From positions 1-64,000 of the forward strand of contig NZ_JARIBH010000030.1 of assembly GCF_029264495.1 (NCBI RefSeq): DNA of 64,000 bases, read 5' to 3'. Numbering within the stretch: the first letter of the stretch is position 1; every line of letters starts with the position of its first letter. The notes below the pieces were generated by a model, which had not been told where the DNA came from, did no database searches, and worked only from the letters and a program-made list of their open reading frames with translations. Shown here piece after piece: positions 33,432 to 45,588 of this stretch. This DNA is from Peptacetobacter sp. (lineage in GTDB: Bacteria; Bacillota; Clostridia; Peptostreptococcales; Peptostreptococcaceae). The translations under genes were made by a program, and so were the position numbers.

Positions 33432-33519
33432 ATTATATTTCCTCCTATATATTTTAATAGACATATAAAATTTATTATAATTAATATAACAAAAAATATA
33501 ATAAAAATCAAAAATCAAG

Positions 33520-33533
33520 TGTAAAATATTACA
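33520..33533. promoter_or_regulatory. Inverted repeat TGTAA-N4-TTACA, possible operator
   Basis: TGTAA (33520-33524) and TTACA (33529-33533) flank AATA in the divergent region between the 85-residue gene and hpt. Operator status is a guess. Confidence 0.3.
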
Positions 33534-33661
33534 AAAATTAAATAATGTTTAAAAAAATACTGATTTAGAGTATAATAATAGTATCTAAAAAATATAATAA
33601 TTGTAAATGTTGTAAAGATTTATTAATTTTATAAAACCAAATAACTGGTTAGGAGGAATTT

Positions 33662-34192
33662 ATGTATAAGATAACTGGAAAAATGTTCACAGAAGAACAG
33701 ATTAGAGAAAAAGTAAAAGAAATGGGTAAAAAAATTGAAAATGATTATAAAGGAGAAGAACTCCTAGTAGTTGGAATATTAAAAGGGGCAAATGTATTTA
33801 CTTGTGACCTTATAAGACAGATAGACCTAGATGTAAAAATAGACTTTATGAATGTTTCAAGTTATGGAGAAGGAACAGAGTCATCTGGAACTGTTAGAAT
33901 TTTAAAAGATTTAGATACTGATATAAGAAATAGAAATGTTTTAATAGTTGAAGATATAATAGATTCAGGAAGAACTCTTAGTAACTTAGTGAAAGAGTTA
34001 AAAATAAGAGAACCAAAAAGTTTAAAATTATGTACACTTTTAGATAAACCTAGTAGAAGAGTTGTAGATGTAGATGTAGAATATGTTGGTTTTGAAATAG
34101 AAGATAAATTTATAGTTGGTTATGGTATAGACTATGCAGAAAAATATAGAAATCTTCCATATATTGGTATAGTTGAAGATGTAGAAGAATAA
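33662..34192 (+). CDS. hpt: Hypoxanthine phosphoribosyltransferase
   Basis: Purine salvage enzyme that forms IMP/GMP from hypoxanthine/guanine and PRPP in the cytosol. The 176 residues contain the PRPP-binding loop VLIVEDIIDSGRTL, the base-binding region VGYGIDYAEKYRNLPYIG and the flexible loop MNVSSYGEGTESSG. AGGAGGAA precedes the ATG. It stands alone between terminators rather than next to tilS/ftsH, the common location in Firmicutes. Confidence 0.95.
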   Translation: MYKITGKMFTEEQIREKVKEMGKKIENDYKGEELLVVGILKGANVFTCDLIRQIDLDVKIDFMNVSSYGEGTESSGTVRILKDLDTDIRNRNVLIVEDIIDSGRTLSNLVKELKIREPKSLKLCTLLDKPSRRVVDVDVEYVGFEIEDKFIVGYGIDYAEKYRNLPYIGIVEDVEE

Positions 34193-34221
34193 ATACTAAA
34201 ATATTAAAATTTTTTAAGAGT

Positions 34222-34252
34222 AAAGGCATGCTTTTTAAGTATGCCTTTATAA
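34222..34252 (+). terminator. Probable terminator of hpt
   Basis: AAAGGCATGCT / AGTATGCCTTT 11-bp stem with a short T run. The track ORF start at 34228 lies inside it and is therefore rejected. Confidence 0.7.
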
Positions 34253-34275
34253 TATACAAAAGAAAGGTAATATGT

Positions 34276-35184
34276 ATGAATAATATAAAATATTTTGAAA
34301 ATATTCAGCTTCCAATTCTTTTATTTTTTCAGAGTATAAGAAATCCAATCTTAAATTTTATTTTTTTATTTTTCACGATAAGTACAGAAGCACCCATTGT
34401 AGTGATTATTACTTCAATAATCTACTGGTGTATAGACAAAAGAGCAGGACAAAGAATGTTATATTCTCTTACAGGAAATATTGCATTAAATGGAGCTATT
34501 AAAGATTATTTTAAGATTGAAAGACCAATAGGAAAATATGGACTTAAATCTATGAGAGTGGAAACTGCAACTGGATATTCTTTTCCAAGTGGACACACAC
34601 AAACAGCAACAACATTTTGGACGTCAATAGTTATTTTATTTAAGAAAAAATGGCTAAAAATATTAGCAGTTCTAATGGTGACAGGTGCAGGATTATCAAG
34701 ACTATATCTAGCAGTTCATTGGCCACTTGATGTTATATTAGGATTTATATTGGGGATATTATTTACTATATTTTTAATAAAAATTTTAGATAGAGCTGAA
34801 ATAAGTGGAAAGTATACAGAAATGTTTTTGTTATTAATACCATTTGCAATAATGGCTATTATTTTGAAAAGTAATGAATATGTAAAATTTTTTGCTCTCA
34901 TTTTTGGATTTACAGTTGGATATTTTTTAGAAAAAGAATATATTTCATTTGATACAATAAATATAAAAAATTTGAATAAAAAAGAGATTATTATAAAAAG
35001 TAGTATTAGATTTATTGTTGGAATATTAAGTTTAGCATTAGTTTATATAGTACCTAAATTTATACTATATAATATTTATCTAAAAAACAATATAAGTATG
35101 ATTATTGATTTTTGTAGATATTCATTTGTAGTTATATGGGGAGTTGCAGGAGCACCATATGTTTTTAAAAAATTAAATATATAA
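34276..35184 (+). CDS. PAP2-family membrane phosphatase
   Basis: Integral membrane lipid phosphatase, such as a phosphatidate, undecaprenyl or phosphatidylglycerol phosphate phosphatase; the substrate is not defined. The three PAP2 motifs are visible: KDYFKIERP, PSGHTQ, and SRLYLAVHWPLDV with catalytic His and Asp. It has about eight helices in 302 residues, longer than minimal PAP2 enzymes, with extra C-terminal membrane segments. The start ATG 34276 has AGAAAGG upstream. It is followed at 19 nt by a flavoprotein gene. Confidence 0.9.
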   Translation: MNNIKYFENIQLPILLFFQSIRNPILNFIFLFFTISTEAPIVVIITSIIYWCIDKRAGQRMLYSLTGNIALNGAIKDYFKIERPIGKYGLKSMRVETATGYSFPSGHTQTATTFWTSIVILFKKKWLKILAVLMVTGAGLSRLYLAVHWPLDVILGFILGILFTIFLIKILDRAEISGKYTEMFLLLIPFAIMAIILKSNEYVKFFALIFGFTVGYFLEKEYISFDTINIKNLNKKEIIIKSSIRFIVGILSLALVYIVPKFILYNIYLKNNISMIIDFCRYSFVVIWGVAGAPYVFKKLNI

Positions 35185-35203
35185 AGAAAGGGTAGCTTAA
35201 TTT

Positions 35204-36430
35204 ATGAAAAAAGTTGTAATAATAGGTGCTGGTCCAGCAGGTATGACAGCGGCTTATTCAGCATCACAAAAAGGTTTAGATGTGATTTTAATTGAAAAAA
35301 ATGAAAGAGTTGGTAGAAAACTTTTAATAACGGGAAAAGGAAGATGTAATATAACAAACAATTGTGAAATTGAAGAATTAATAGCCAATGTAAATACAAA
35401 TTCTAAATTTTTGTATAGTGCATTTTATACATTTACAAATGATGCAGTTATGGATATGTTTGAGAGTTTAGGAGTTAAACTAAAAACAGAAAGGGGAAAT
35501 AGAGTATTTCCTGAAAGTGATAGAGCTATAGATGTAGTAGATGCAATGGCTAAGTTAATAAAGAGAAAAAACATAAAATTGATTACAGGAAAAAGTGTTA
35601 AAGATATAAAAGAAAAAAATAAAAAAATAGAATCGGTAATTTTAGATAATGGCAAAGAGATAAAAACAGATGCTGTTATAATTGCAACTGGAGGAGCGAG
35701 TTATAAAAGAACAGGATCTACAGGCGATGGATATAAGCTTTCTGAAAAACTTGGACATAAAATAACTCCAATTAAACCATCTCTTATAGGATTAGAAATA
35801 AATGAGGAATTTGTATATAAATTAAAAGGACTTAGTTTAAGAAATGTTTCTATAGTTGTATATGGGAATAAAAATAAAAAAATATATGATGATTTTGGTG
35901 AAATGGAATTTACAGACTATGGAATCGATGGCCCGATTATAAAATCAGCAAGTTGTATTATGAAAGATTTATCAAAAGAAAATTATAAAATAATCTTAGA
36001 TTTAAAACCAGCTTTAGATTATGAAAAATTAGATAAAAGAATACAAAGAGATTTTAAAAAGTTCATAAATAATAAATTTGAAAATTCTTTATCAGAATTA
36101 CTTCCTAGTAAGATGATACCAGTAGTGATAGAAAAATCTGGGATAGATAGAAAAACTCCAGTAAATTCTATAACAAAAGAAGAAAGAAAAAATTTAGTTC
36201 ACACAATTAAAAATATAGAGATGAATGTTAAAAGATATAGACCTATAGAAGAAGCTATAGTTACATCTGGAGGTGTGAAAACATCAGAAATAAATTCCAG
36301 TACAATGGAATCTAAACTAGTAGAGGGCCTTTATTTTGCAGGCGAAGTTATAGATGTAGATGCATATACAGGAGGATTTAATTTGCAAATAGCATTTTCT
36401 ACAGGATATTTAGCAGGAATGTCAATATAA
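35204..36430 (+). CDS. NAD(P)/FAD-dependent oxidoreductase of the HI0933/BaiN family
   Basis: Flavoprotein of 408 residues. The FAD-binding Rossmann motif IGAGPAGMTAA is at the N-terminus, followed by the family motif GRKLLITGKGRCNITN and the C-terminal FAD contact GGFNLQIAFSTGYLAG. HI0933/YhiN proteins are widespread and mostly uncharacterised; BaiN of gut clostridia reduces bile-acid intermediates, but that activity cannot be assumed. No transmembrane region is seen. It is likely co-transcribed with the PAP2 gene. Confidence 0.9.
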   Translation: MKKVVIIGAGPAGMTAAYSASQKGLDVILIEKNERVGRKLLITGKGRCNITNNCEIEELIANVNTNSKFLYSAFYTFTNDAVMDMFESLGVKLKTERGNRVFPESDRAIDVVDAMAKLIKRKNIKLITGKSVKDIKEKNKKIESVILDNGKEIKTDAVIIATGGASYKRTGSTGDGYKLSEKLGHKITPIKPSLIGLEINEEFVYKLKGLSLRNVSIVVYGNKNKKIYDDFGEMEFTDYGIDGPIIKSASCIMKDLSKENYKIILDLKPALDYEKLDKRIQRDFKKFINNKFENSLSELLPSKMIPVVIEKSGIDRKTPVNSITKEERKNLVHTIKNIEMNVKRYRPIEEAIVTSGGVKTSEINSSTMESKLVEGLYFAGEVIDVDAYTGGFNLQIAFSTGYLAGMSI

Positions 36431-36439
36431 AGTTAATAC

Positions 36440-36488
36440 AAAAATGGAGTATACAATCCTAAAAAGAATTTGTTTACTCCATTTTTTA
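36440..36488. terminator. Bidirectional terminator
   Basis: AAAATGGAGTA / TACTCCATTTT stem with A and T runs between convergent genes. Confidence 0.85.
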
Positions 36489-36956
36489 TTAATGTTCTTT
36501 ATAAACATAGTTGTAAATATTTTCATTACCTAAATCTATATTTCCAGTAGTAATATATTTTGATATATTATCGATATCATTAATAGTAAGATACTGAGAA
36601 GGTATAGATAGAACATATCCAGTATCGCTAAGTAAATGTTTTAATTTTAATACTTTAGACATATCAGGTTTTTCACTTATTTTTTTATGGTATTTATTTT
36701 TACTTTTAATAAGGTTATCATTCTGAATACAGATTAGCTTGTCTACATATCTATGGTAAGAATTGATAAAATCACGTTCTTCTAATATTTCATCTGGTAA
36801 AATTTGATGAATAGAATTATCACACAAAATATTATGAACAAACTTGTCAGATGTAAGCTTACCAGAAATGATTCCCTTTTGATACTTTCTTAAAACCTTT
36901 TTTGTAATAGTATAGATTTTGCACCTAGTTTCTAAATTAAGTTCCTCTACTAGCAT
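36489..36956 (-). CDS. Hypothetical protein, single gene behind a CodY-like box
   Basis: I do not recognise a family. Starting at ATG 36956 (AAAGGA 10 nt upstream) it has 155 residues; the track GTG at 36965 is too near the ribosome binding site. It is helical and basic in the first 120 residues (TRCKIYTITKKVLRKYQKG, KSKNKYHKKISEK), with a short C-terminal region. No membrane segment or known motif is seen. A near-perfect CodY box lies 34 nt upstream, so it may respond to branched-chain amino acids or GTP. Confidence 0.72.
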   Translation of the reverse strand: MLVEELNLETRCKIYTITKKVLRKYQKGIISGKLTSDKFVHNILCDNSIHQILPDEILEERDFINSYHRYVDKLICIQNDNLIKSKNKYHKKISEKPDMSKVLKLKHLLSDTGYVLSIPSQYLTINDIDNISKYITTGNIDLGNENIYNYVYKEH

Positions 36957-36990
36957 TGCAATCACATCCTTTCATAATAATTCTAAGTTA

Positions 36991-37005
36991 AATTTTCAGA
37001 AAAAT
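36991..37005. promoter_or_regulatory. CodY-like box
   Basis: AATTTTCAGAAAAAT matches the established CodY consensus AATTTTCWGAAAATT in 14 of 15 positions. It lies upstream of the minus-strand hypothetical gene and about 240 nt upstream of the GAF-SpoIIE gene. Confidence 0.6.
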
Positions 37006-37246
37006 CAAGCATTTACTAAAACAAAAAGAATAAACAAAAAAGGATTTAAGAAATATAAAATTTAATCATGTAAAATAAAGATAAATATTATTTATAGTTT
37101 AAAAAATTTTAGTAATGATATTTTTTATTAGAGATGGATAAGAGAATATGCTAAAATAGATATTAACTTAGAAGTTCAAAAATATATAATATATATTGAA
37201 AAGGGGGTGTATATTGCTATAATTATCAAAATTATAGTAATAAGAT

Positions 37247-39025
37247 ATGACTTATAAATATATGAAAAGAATGAAAAATTTAGTAGAGATTTCTAAATTA
37301 GTGACACAATCACAAGATTTTTTTAGTATCAAAGATATAATAATAAGTAAAATGTTGGAAGTTGTCCATCCCGCTAAAGCTTGTGTAAATATATTTTATA
37401 ATGAAGATTTTAATTATGCATATCTGGTATGTTCAAACACTTTAGATTATATTCCAAAAGTTTTTGAAGGAACTGACAGACCAGAAGGAGCTAAAATAGA
37501 TTTTAATTTATATCCAGATTATATTAGAGAAGCTATACAAGAGAAAAAGGTTGTATATGTAAAAGATGTTTTCTTTGATGAATCTGCAGAAAAAGAAAGA
37601 GAAGTTGCAAAAAATGAAGGATATTCAGGTAGAGCGGTATTTCCATTTGTTATAGAGGAAAAAGTTGTTGGATTTATGACTACATTTATAGAAAAAGGTG
37701 AATTTATAAGTGATGAAGATATGAATTTTATCGCATCAGTAGCCTCATTAATGGCACTTTCAATAGAAATAACAAGAAAAAATGAATCTGTAAATAAATT
37801 AGTGAGCAAATTAAGACAAGGAATGGCATCTATAAATGATGCAACTAGAAAATTATACGCTGATAAAGATATAGATACTTATTTGAAGGATCTAACAAAA
37901 CAAGCAGCCGAAATAACAGATAGTGAAGAAGCTATAATTATATTAAATAAAAACAAAAAACATGAAAGAATAGTAAATTGTTACAATAAAAATGAAAGTA
38001 GAAGAAGTAATTTATTTTTGATGTTAGATAAAATATCAGGGACACCAAAAAATGGTGATTTTGCTAATAATGTAAATGAAGTTCTTGAAAATGGATCACA
38101 AATAAATAGTTATATATATCATAGATTGATGAATGAAGACAGTACTTTAGGGTATATAATATGTGCAAATGCAAAAAAATATACGAAAGATGATTTTAGC
38201 ATATTATCAATAATGTCGAATCAAATAACTGTTGGAACACAGATTTATGAATACAATCAAAATGAAGTAAAGCATAGAGTTTTACAAAATGAGTTAGCGG
38301 TCCTAAATAAACAGCAAAAACTTATGATGAATGATGCTAATATTATATGCAATAGGAAAAGTCAACTTTATTGTTATCATAAATCAGCAAAAGTTGTAGG
38401 TGGAGATTTCTATGATGCGTTGAGAGTAGATGATGAAAGAGTTGTATACATAGTAGCTGATGTAATGGGGCATGGTATAGTTTCAAATTATATGGTTGCT
38501 TTAATAAAAGGAGCATTTAAAGTGCTTTGTAGACAATTTACAAAACCGTCAGATATAATGAATAATTTAAATAGTATGCTATTTGAAGAATTTGATAAAA
38601 TGGAAGTTTTTGCAACTTGTATTGTTGGAAGTTTAAATACAGTACATAATACACTTACAATTTCTAATGCAGGACATTATAGTCCGATAATAATAAAAAA
38701 AGATGGAAGTGTCGAAAGAGAAAAAAAATGTATGAAAGGAATACCAATAGGAGTTATAGAAGATCGGAATTACAAAGATAATGTTATTTACACTGAAAAT
38801 TACCCTATGATATGTATGTTTACAGATGGTATTTTAGAAATTAAAAACAAAAACAAAGAAGAATTTGGTCAAGAAAGATTTGAAAAAATACTTTGTAATA
38901 CTTATAAGTATAGTCGGAAATCTATAGTACAAAGAATGAAAGAAGAATTTTATATTTTTTCAGGAAAAAAAGATTATGCAGATGATATAATGATGGTTAT
39001 GTTAAAAGATAATATTTCAGAATAA
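37247..39025 (+). CDS. GAF-domain SpoIIE-type PP2C serine/threonine phosphatase
   Basis: Signal-responsive phosphatase, typically removing phosphate from an anti-anti-sigma (STAS) protein in a partner-switching pathway. It has a GAF domain at about 15-180, a second GAF-like region at about 200-350, and a PP2C/SpoIIE catalytic domain at about 385-590. Metal-binding motifs are VVGGDFYDA, VADVMGHG, FTDGILE and YADDIMM. An in-frame stop lies 6 nt before ATG 37247, so the start cannot be further upstream, yet no ribosome binding site is close; AAGGGGG sits 39 nt away beyond a small hairpin. No STAS or anti-sigma partner gene is in the window. Confidence 0.9.
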   Translation: MTYKYMKRMKNLVEISKLVTQSQDFFSIKDIIISKMLEVVHPAKACVNIFYNEDFNYAYLVCSNTLDYIPKVFEGTDRPEGAKIDFNLYPDYIREAIQEKKVVYVKDVFFDESAEKEREVAKNEGYSGRAVFPFVIEEKVVGFMTTFIEKGEFISDEDMNFIASVASLMALSIEITRKNESVNKLVSKLRQGMASINDATRKLYADKDIDTYLKDLTKQAAEITDSEEAIIILNKNKKHERIVNCYNKNESRRSNLFLMLDKISGTPKNGDFANNVNEVLENGSQINSYIYHRLMNEDSTLGYIICANAKKYTKDDFSILSIMSNQITVGTQIYEYNQNEVKHRVLQNELAVLNKQQKLMMNDANIICNRKSQLYCYHKSAKVVGGDFYDALRVDDERVVYIVADVMGHGIVSNYMVALIKGAFKVLCRQFTKPSDIMNNLNSMLFEEFDKMEVFATCIVGSLNTVHNTLTISNAGHYSPIIIKKDGSVEREKKCMKGIPIGVIEDRNYKDNVIYTENYPMICMFTDGILEIKNKNKEEFGQERFEKILCNTYKYSRKSIVQRMKEEFYIFSGKKDYADDIMMVMLKDNISE

Positions 39026-39041
39026 AATAGTGGGGAATAAA

Positions 39042-39632
39042 ATGGAAGAAGAAATACTAATAATAAATGCAAGCCCTAGAAAAAATAAAAATTGTTTTAA
39101 TATAGTTAAAGATATTATTAATATATTTAATATAGAAAAAATAAAATATAGGGTTTTAAATATATATGAAATGGATATAAACTATTGTGATGATTGTGGT
39201 TTTTGTCAAAGAAAAAAAGGGTGTAGAATAAAGGATGATATGTCAGAATTATATGATGCTTTTGATAAATCAAAAGGAAGTATTGTAGTCAGTCCAATTT
39301 ATTTTAATTCTATTCCGGCAAAAATGAAAACATTAATAGATAGGACACAAGCAATTTATTCTAGTAAGTTCATATTAAAAGATTCTATAATAGATAGAAA
39401 TAAAAAGAGAGCTAGTATGTATATAGCTGTTGGAGGATCAGATGAATATGAAGATCAGTTTGCAGGTGGAGATATAGTAATGGACTTTTTCTTTAAAAGT
39501 ATCAATGCTAGGAGTATAAAGAATATAAGAATATCAAATACAGATGAAAAATCTTACTTACAGAGTAAAGAATATCAAAATAATATAAAAGAAAATACAA
39601 TTGACTATATAAATAATATAAAAAATTTATAA
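39042..39632 (+). CDS. Flavodoxin-like NAD(P)H:FMN oxidoreductase family protein
   Basis: Flavodoxin-fold FMN protein of the iron-sulfur flavoprotein/multimeric flavodoxin group. It has LIINASPRKNKNCFNIV (FMN phosphate loop), a Cys cluster CDDCGFCQRKKGC of the type seen in this group, the GSIVVSPIYFNSIPAKMKTLIDR segment, and a late glycine motif AVGGSDEYEDQ. It has 196 residues from ATG 39042, with GGGG upstream. The electron partner and substrate are unknown. It follows the SpoIIE gene at 16 nt and may be transcribed with it. Confidence 0.85.
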   Translation: MEEEILIINASPRKNKNCFNIVKDIINIFNIEKIKYRVLNIYEMDINYCDDCGFCQRKKGCRIKDDMSELYDAFDKSKGSIVVSPIYFNSIPAKMKTLIDRTQAIYSSKFILKDSIIDRNKKRASMYIAVGGSDEYEDQFAGGDIVMDFFFKSINARSIKNIRISNTDEKSYLQSKEYQNNIKENTIDYINNIKNL

Positions 39633-39676
39633 TGATTATAAAATTGAATTTATCTAAATACTAGGAGGTTGAATTC

Positions 39677-40774
39677 ATGAATATAATTACAACTGGAAAT
39701 GATTTGTGTAAAATATTAATTTCAGATGAATATGAAGAGCTATCTAATATTTTATATGAAATAATAGATAGAGATAAAAAATATGATAAAGCAGTTATTA
39801 TAACTGATGAAGTAGTAGATAAAAATCTTTATAAAGACTTGTCAAATAATATATTTGATAAAGTAGATAAAGATAAATTTATAAAAATATGTATTAAAAG
39901 TGGAGAAAATTTTAAAAATATAGATACATATAATGAAATTATAGAAAAACTTATTAATTATGAAGTAAGTAGAAATTCACTTATTATAGCCTTTGGAGGA
40001 GGTGTAATAGGTGATATAGCTGGATTTGTAGCATCAACATATATGAGAGGCTTAGATTATATACAAGTTCCAACAACAATATTATCACAAGTAGATTCAT
40101 CAATTGGTGGTAAAAATGGGTTAGATGTGGGTATATATAAAAATATGATAGGTACAATAAAACAACCATTATTTACATATATAAACATAAATACTTTAAA
40201 AACTTTACCAAAAGAAGAAATAAATAGTGGTTTTGGAGAAGTTATAAAGTATTCAGCGATTATGGACGATGATGGATTGTTTGCAGACTTTTTATATAAA
40301 AATGCTGAAGATATAAAAAAAATAGAAAATAAAAAAATTATTGAAACTATACTAAAATGTGCTAAATTTAAGTCTGGAATTGTAAAAGCTGATGAAAAAG
40401 ATTTGGGATTGAGGAAAATCTTAAATTTTGGTCATACTTTTGGTCATGCTATAGAAAGAGAATACGGTCTAAAACATGGTGAATCAGTAGCATATGGTAT
40501 GAAAATATCTTTTGATATAGCACTTAGTAAAAATTATATTAATAAAAATTATTATAATAAATTTTTAAAATTACTTGAGGTATATGATTTTCATTTTGAG
40601 TTGAAAAAAATAAATATAGAAAGAGTTATTGAAGTTATGAAAAAAGATAAAAAGAATAGTTTTAATGAAATTTCTATTATTTTACCTGATGCAGATTCAT
40701 GTGTAGGAATATTTAAAATGAAAGCAGAAATGCTGGAAAAAGCGATGAAATCATGTGATTTTACTAAAATATAA
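39677..40774 (+). CDS. aroB: 3-Dehydroquinate synthase
   Basis: Second enzyme of the shikimate pathway, converting DAHP to 3-dehydroquinate with NAD+ and a divalent metal. Motifs are AFGGGVIGDIAGFVASTYMRG, QVPTTILSQVDSSIGGK, and metal ligands in NFGHTFGHAIE and KHGESVAYGM. The 365-residue length is normal. AGGAGG precedes the ATG. No other shikimate genes are in the window, so aroB is separated from the rest of the pathway. Confidence 0.95.
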   Translation: MNIITTGNDLCKILISDEYEELSNILYEIIDRDKKYDKAVIITDEVVDKNLYKDLSNNIFDKVDKDKFIKICIKSGENFKNIDTYNEIIEKLINYEVSRNSLIIAFGGGVIGDIAGFVASTYMRGLDYIQVPTTILSQVDSSIGGKNGLDVGIYKNMIGTIKQPLFTYININTLKTLPKEEINSGFGEVIKYSAIMDDDGLFADFLYKNAEDIKKIENKKIIETILKCAKFKSGIVKADEKDLGLRKILNFGHTFGHAIEREYGLKHGESVAYGMKISFDIALSKNYINKNYYNKFLKLLEVYDFHFELKKINIERVIEVMKKDKKNSFNEISIILPDADSCVGIFKMKAEMLEKAMKSCDFTKI

Positions 40775-40894
40775 TGTAAAAAATATATATCTTAATATAC
40801 ATCTTTAGGATAGTATAAAAATAATATTTTATATAAGTATAAAAAAATAAATTAGAAAAATACGTTATCTTATTATTATTTAAATAGTAATTAT

Positions 40895-40923
40895 TTGATT
40901 TTGATAATAATATTTTGTATAAT
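40895..40923 (+). promoter_or_regulatory. Promoter of pduL
   Basis: TTGATT, 17-nt spacer, TATAAT, 60 nt before the start. Confidence 0.7.
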
Positions 40924-40982
40924 GTATGTGAAGTAATTATAGTTAAATAAATTTAACATAGAAAATTGTTAGGAGTGAGAAT

Positions 40983-41549
40983 ATGAAATTACCAATAGCA
41001 TTATCAAACAAACACATACACTTATCACAGGAACATATAGATGTTCTATTTGGGAAAGGACATGAATTAGTAAAACTAAAAGATCTTTCTCAACCAGGAC
41101 AGTATGCTTGTGAAGAAAAAGTAGATTTAGTTGGAGCAAAAGGAAAATTAACTGTTAGAGTTTTAGGTCCAGCTAGACCAGAAACACAGGTAGAAGTTTC
41201 TTTAGCAGACTGTTTCCCTTTAGGTGTTAAAGCTCCAATAAGAGAATCAGGAGATATAGAAGGTACTCCAGGTGTAAAACTTGTTGGACCAGCAGGTGAA
41301 GTTGAATTAGAAAAAGGTGTTATAGTAGCATCTAGACATATACACATGAGCAATGAAGATGCAAAAGCATTTGGTGTAAAAGATAAAGATATAGTAAAAG
41401 TTAGAACAGAAGGACCAAGAGGTTTAGTATTTGAGAATGTATTAGTTAGAGCTAAAGACAGTTTTAAACTAGAAATGCATGTTGATATGGAAGAAGGAAA
41501 TGCAGCTGGTGTTAAAAATGGAGATTTAGTAGAATTAATAGCAGAATAA
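40983..41549 (+). CDS. pduL: PduL-type phosphate acyltransferase
   Basis: Zinc-dependent phosphotransacylase that swaps acyl-CoA and acyl-phosphate, unrelated in sequence to classic Pta. The 188 residues contain two PduL repeats with SNKHIHLS near the start and SRHIHMSNEDA in the second half, whose His residues bind the metals, plus PARPETQVEVS. There is no encapsulation peptide, so it is a cytosolic form and not a microcompartment one. PFOR lies directly downstream, which suggests it handles acetyl-CoA and yields acetyl phosphate for ATP formation by acetate kinase. Confidence 0.93.
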   Translation: MKLPIALSNKHIHLSQEHIDVLFGKGHELVKLKDLSQPGQYACEEKVDLVGAKGKLTVRVLGPARPETQVEVSLADCFPLGVKAPIRESGDIEGTPGVKLVGPAGEVELEKGVIVASRHIHMSNEDAKAFGVKDKDIVKVRTEGPRGLVFENVLVRAKDSFKLEMHVDMEEGNAAGVKNGDLVELIAE

Positions 41550-41555
41550 TATTAT

Positions 41556-41627
41556 TTATATAACATACTAAATAAATAACAAATATAAAAAATAAAACAA
41601 AAATAGAGTTATATAGCATACTAAATA
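41556..41627. repeat. Pair of 19-bp direct repeats between pduL and PFOR
   Basis: TTATATAACATACTAAATA (41556-41574) and TTATATAGCATACTAAATA (41609-41627) differ at one base and start 53 bp apart, about five helical turns. They may be operator half-sites for PFOR control. Confidence 0.45.
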
Positions 41628-41670
41628 GGTAAAAAATTTTGAAATATGATGAACATTGTATATGATATGA

Positions 41671-41716
41671 AATATTCTGAAAAAAAGTTGGATTTTCAAA
41701 AAAAATGTAGTATGAT
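41671..41716 (+). promoter_or_regulatory. PFOR promoter with CodY-like box
   Basis: TTGGAT (41688-41693), 17-nt spacer, TATGAT (41711-41716). AATATTCTGAAAAAA at 41671-41685 matches the CodY consensus in 12 of 15 positions and touches the -35. The leader is about 120 nt. Confidence 0.55.
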
Positions 41717-41819
41717 ATATAACGGAAGAAAAATTATAAGTTTTTTATACTCTAAATAACATAGAGATTTATAAGTATAAATAAAAATGAACTTGCCTTT
41801 AGATAGACAAGCTAATTAA

Positions 41820-45383
<3,564 letters not shown>

Positions 45384-45404
45384 TTATTATTAAATATATA
45401 AGTA

Positions 45405-45441
45405 AGATGCTACAAGAAAATTCTTGTAGCATCTTTTTTTA
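45405..45441 (+). terminator. Rho-independent terminator of PFOR
   Basis: AAGATGCTACAAGAA / TTCTTGTAGCATCTT stem and a T tract. Confidence 0.95.
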
Positions 45442-45534
45442 TGAATAAATTATAAATTATAAATATATTTATTAATTAAAATTAAGTATTTACTACAAAT
45501 TATAAGTCTAGATAGAACTTATTTTATTGTTATA

Positions 45535-45543
45535 TGGTATAAT
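45535..45543 (+). promoter_or_regulatory. Extended -10 promoter of murE
   Basis: TGG-TATAAT at 45535-45543, with no good -35 (TAGAAC 19 nt before the -10). Confidence 0.5.
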
Positions 45544-45588
45544 ATATTAAGTATTATTTATAGATATAAAGAAAGAGAAGGTGTTTTA

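Noticed and set aside
34228-34275. Upstream start of the PAP2 gene
   Set aside because: The codons fall inside the hpt terminator hairpin; ATG 34276 has a good ribosome binding site.
37207-37257. Short leader peptide starting at GTG 37207 before the SpoIIE-type gene
   Set aside because: The GTG lies inside its own purine-rich site, so spacing is not workable; the TTG at 37214 stops after two codons.
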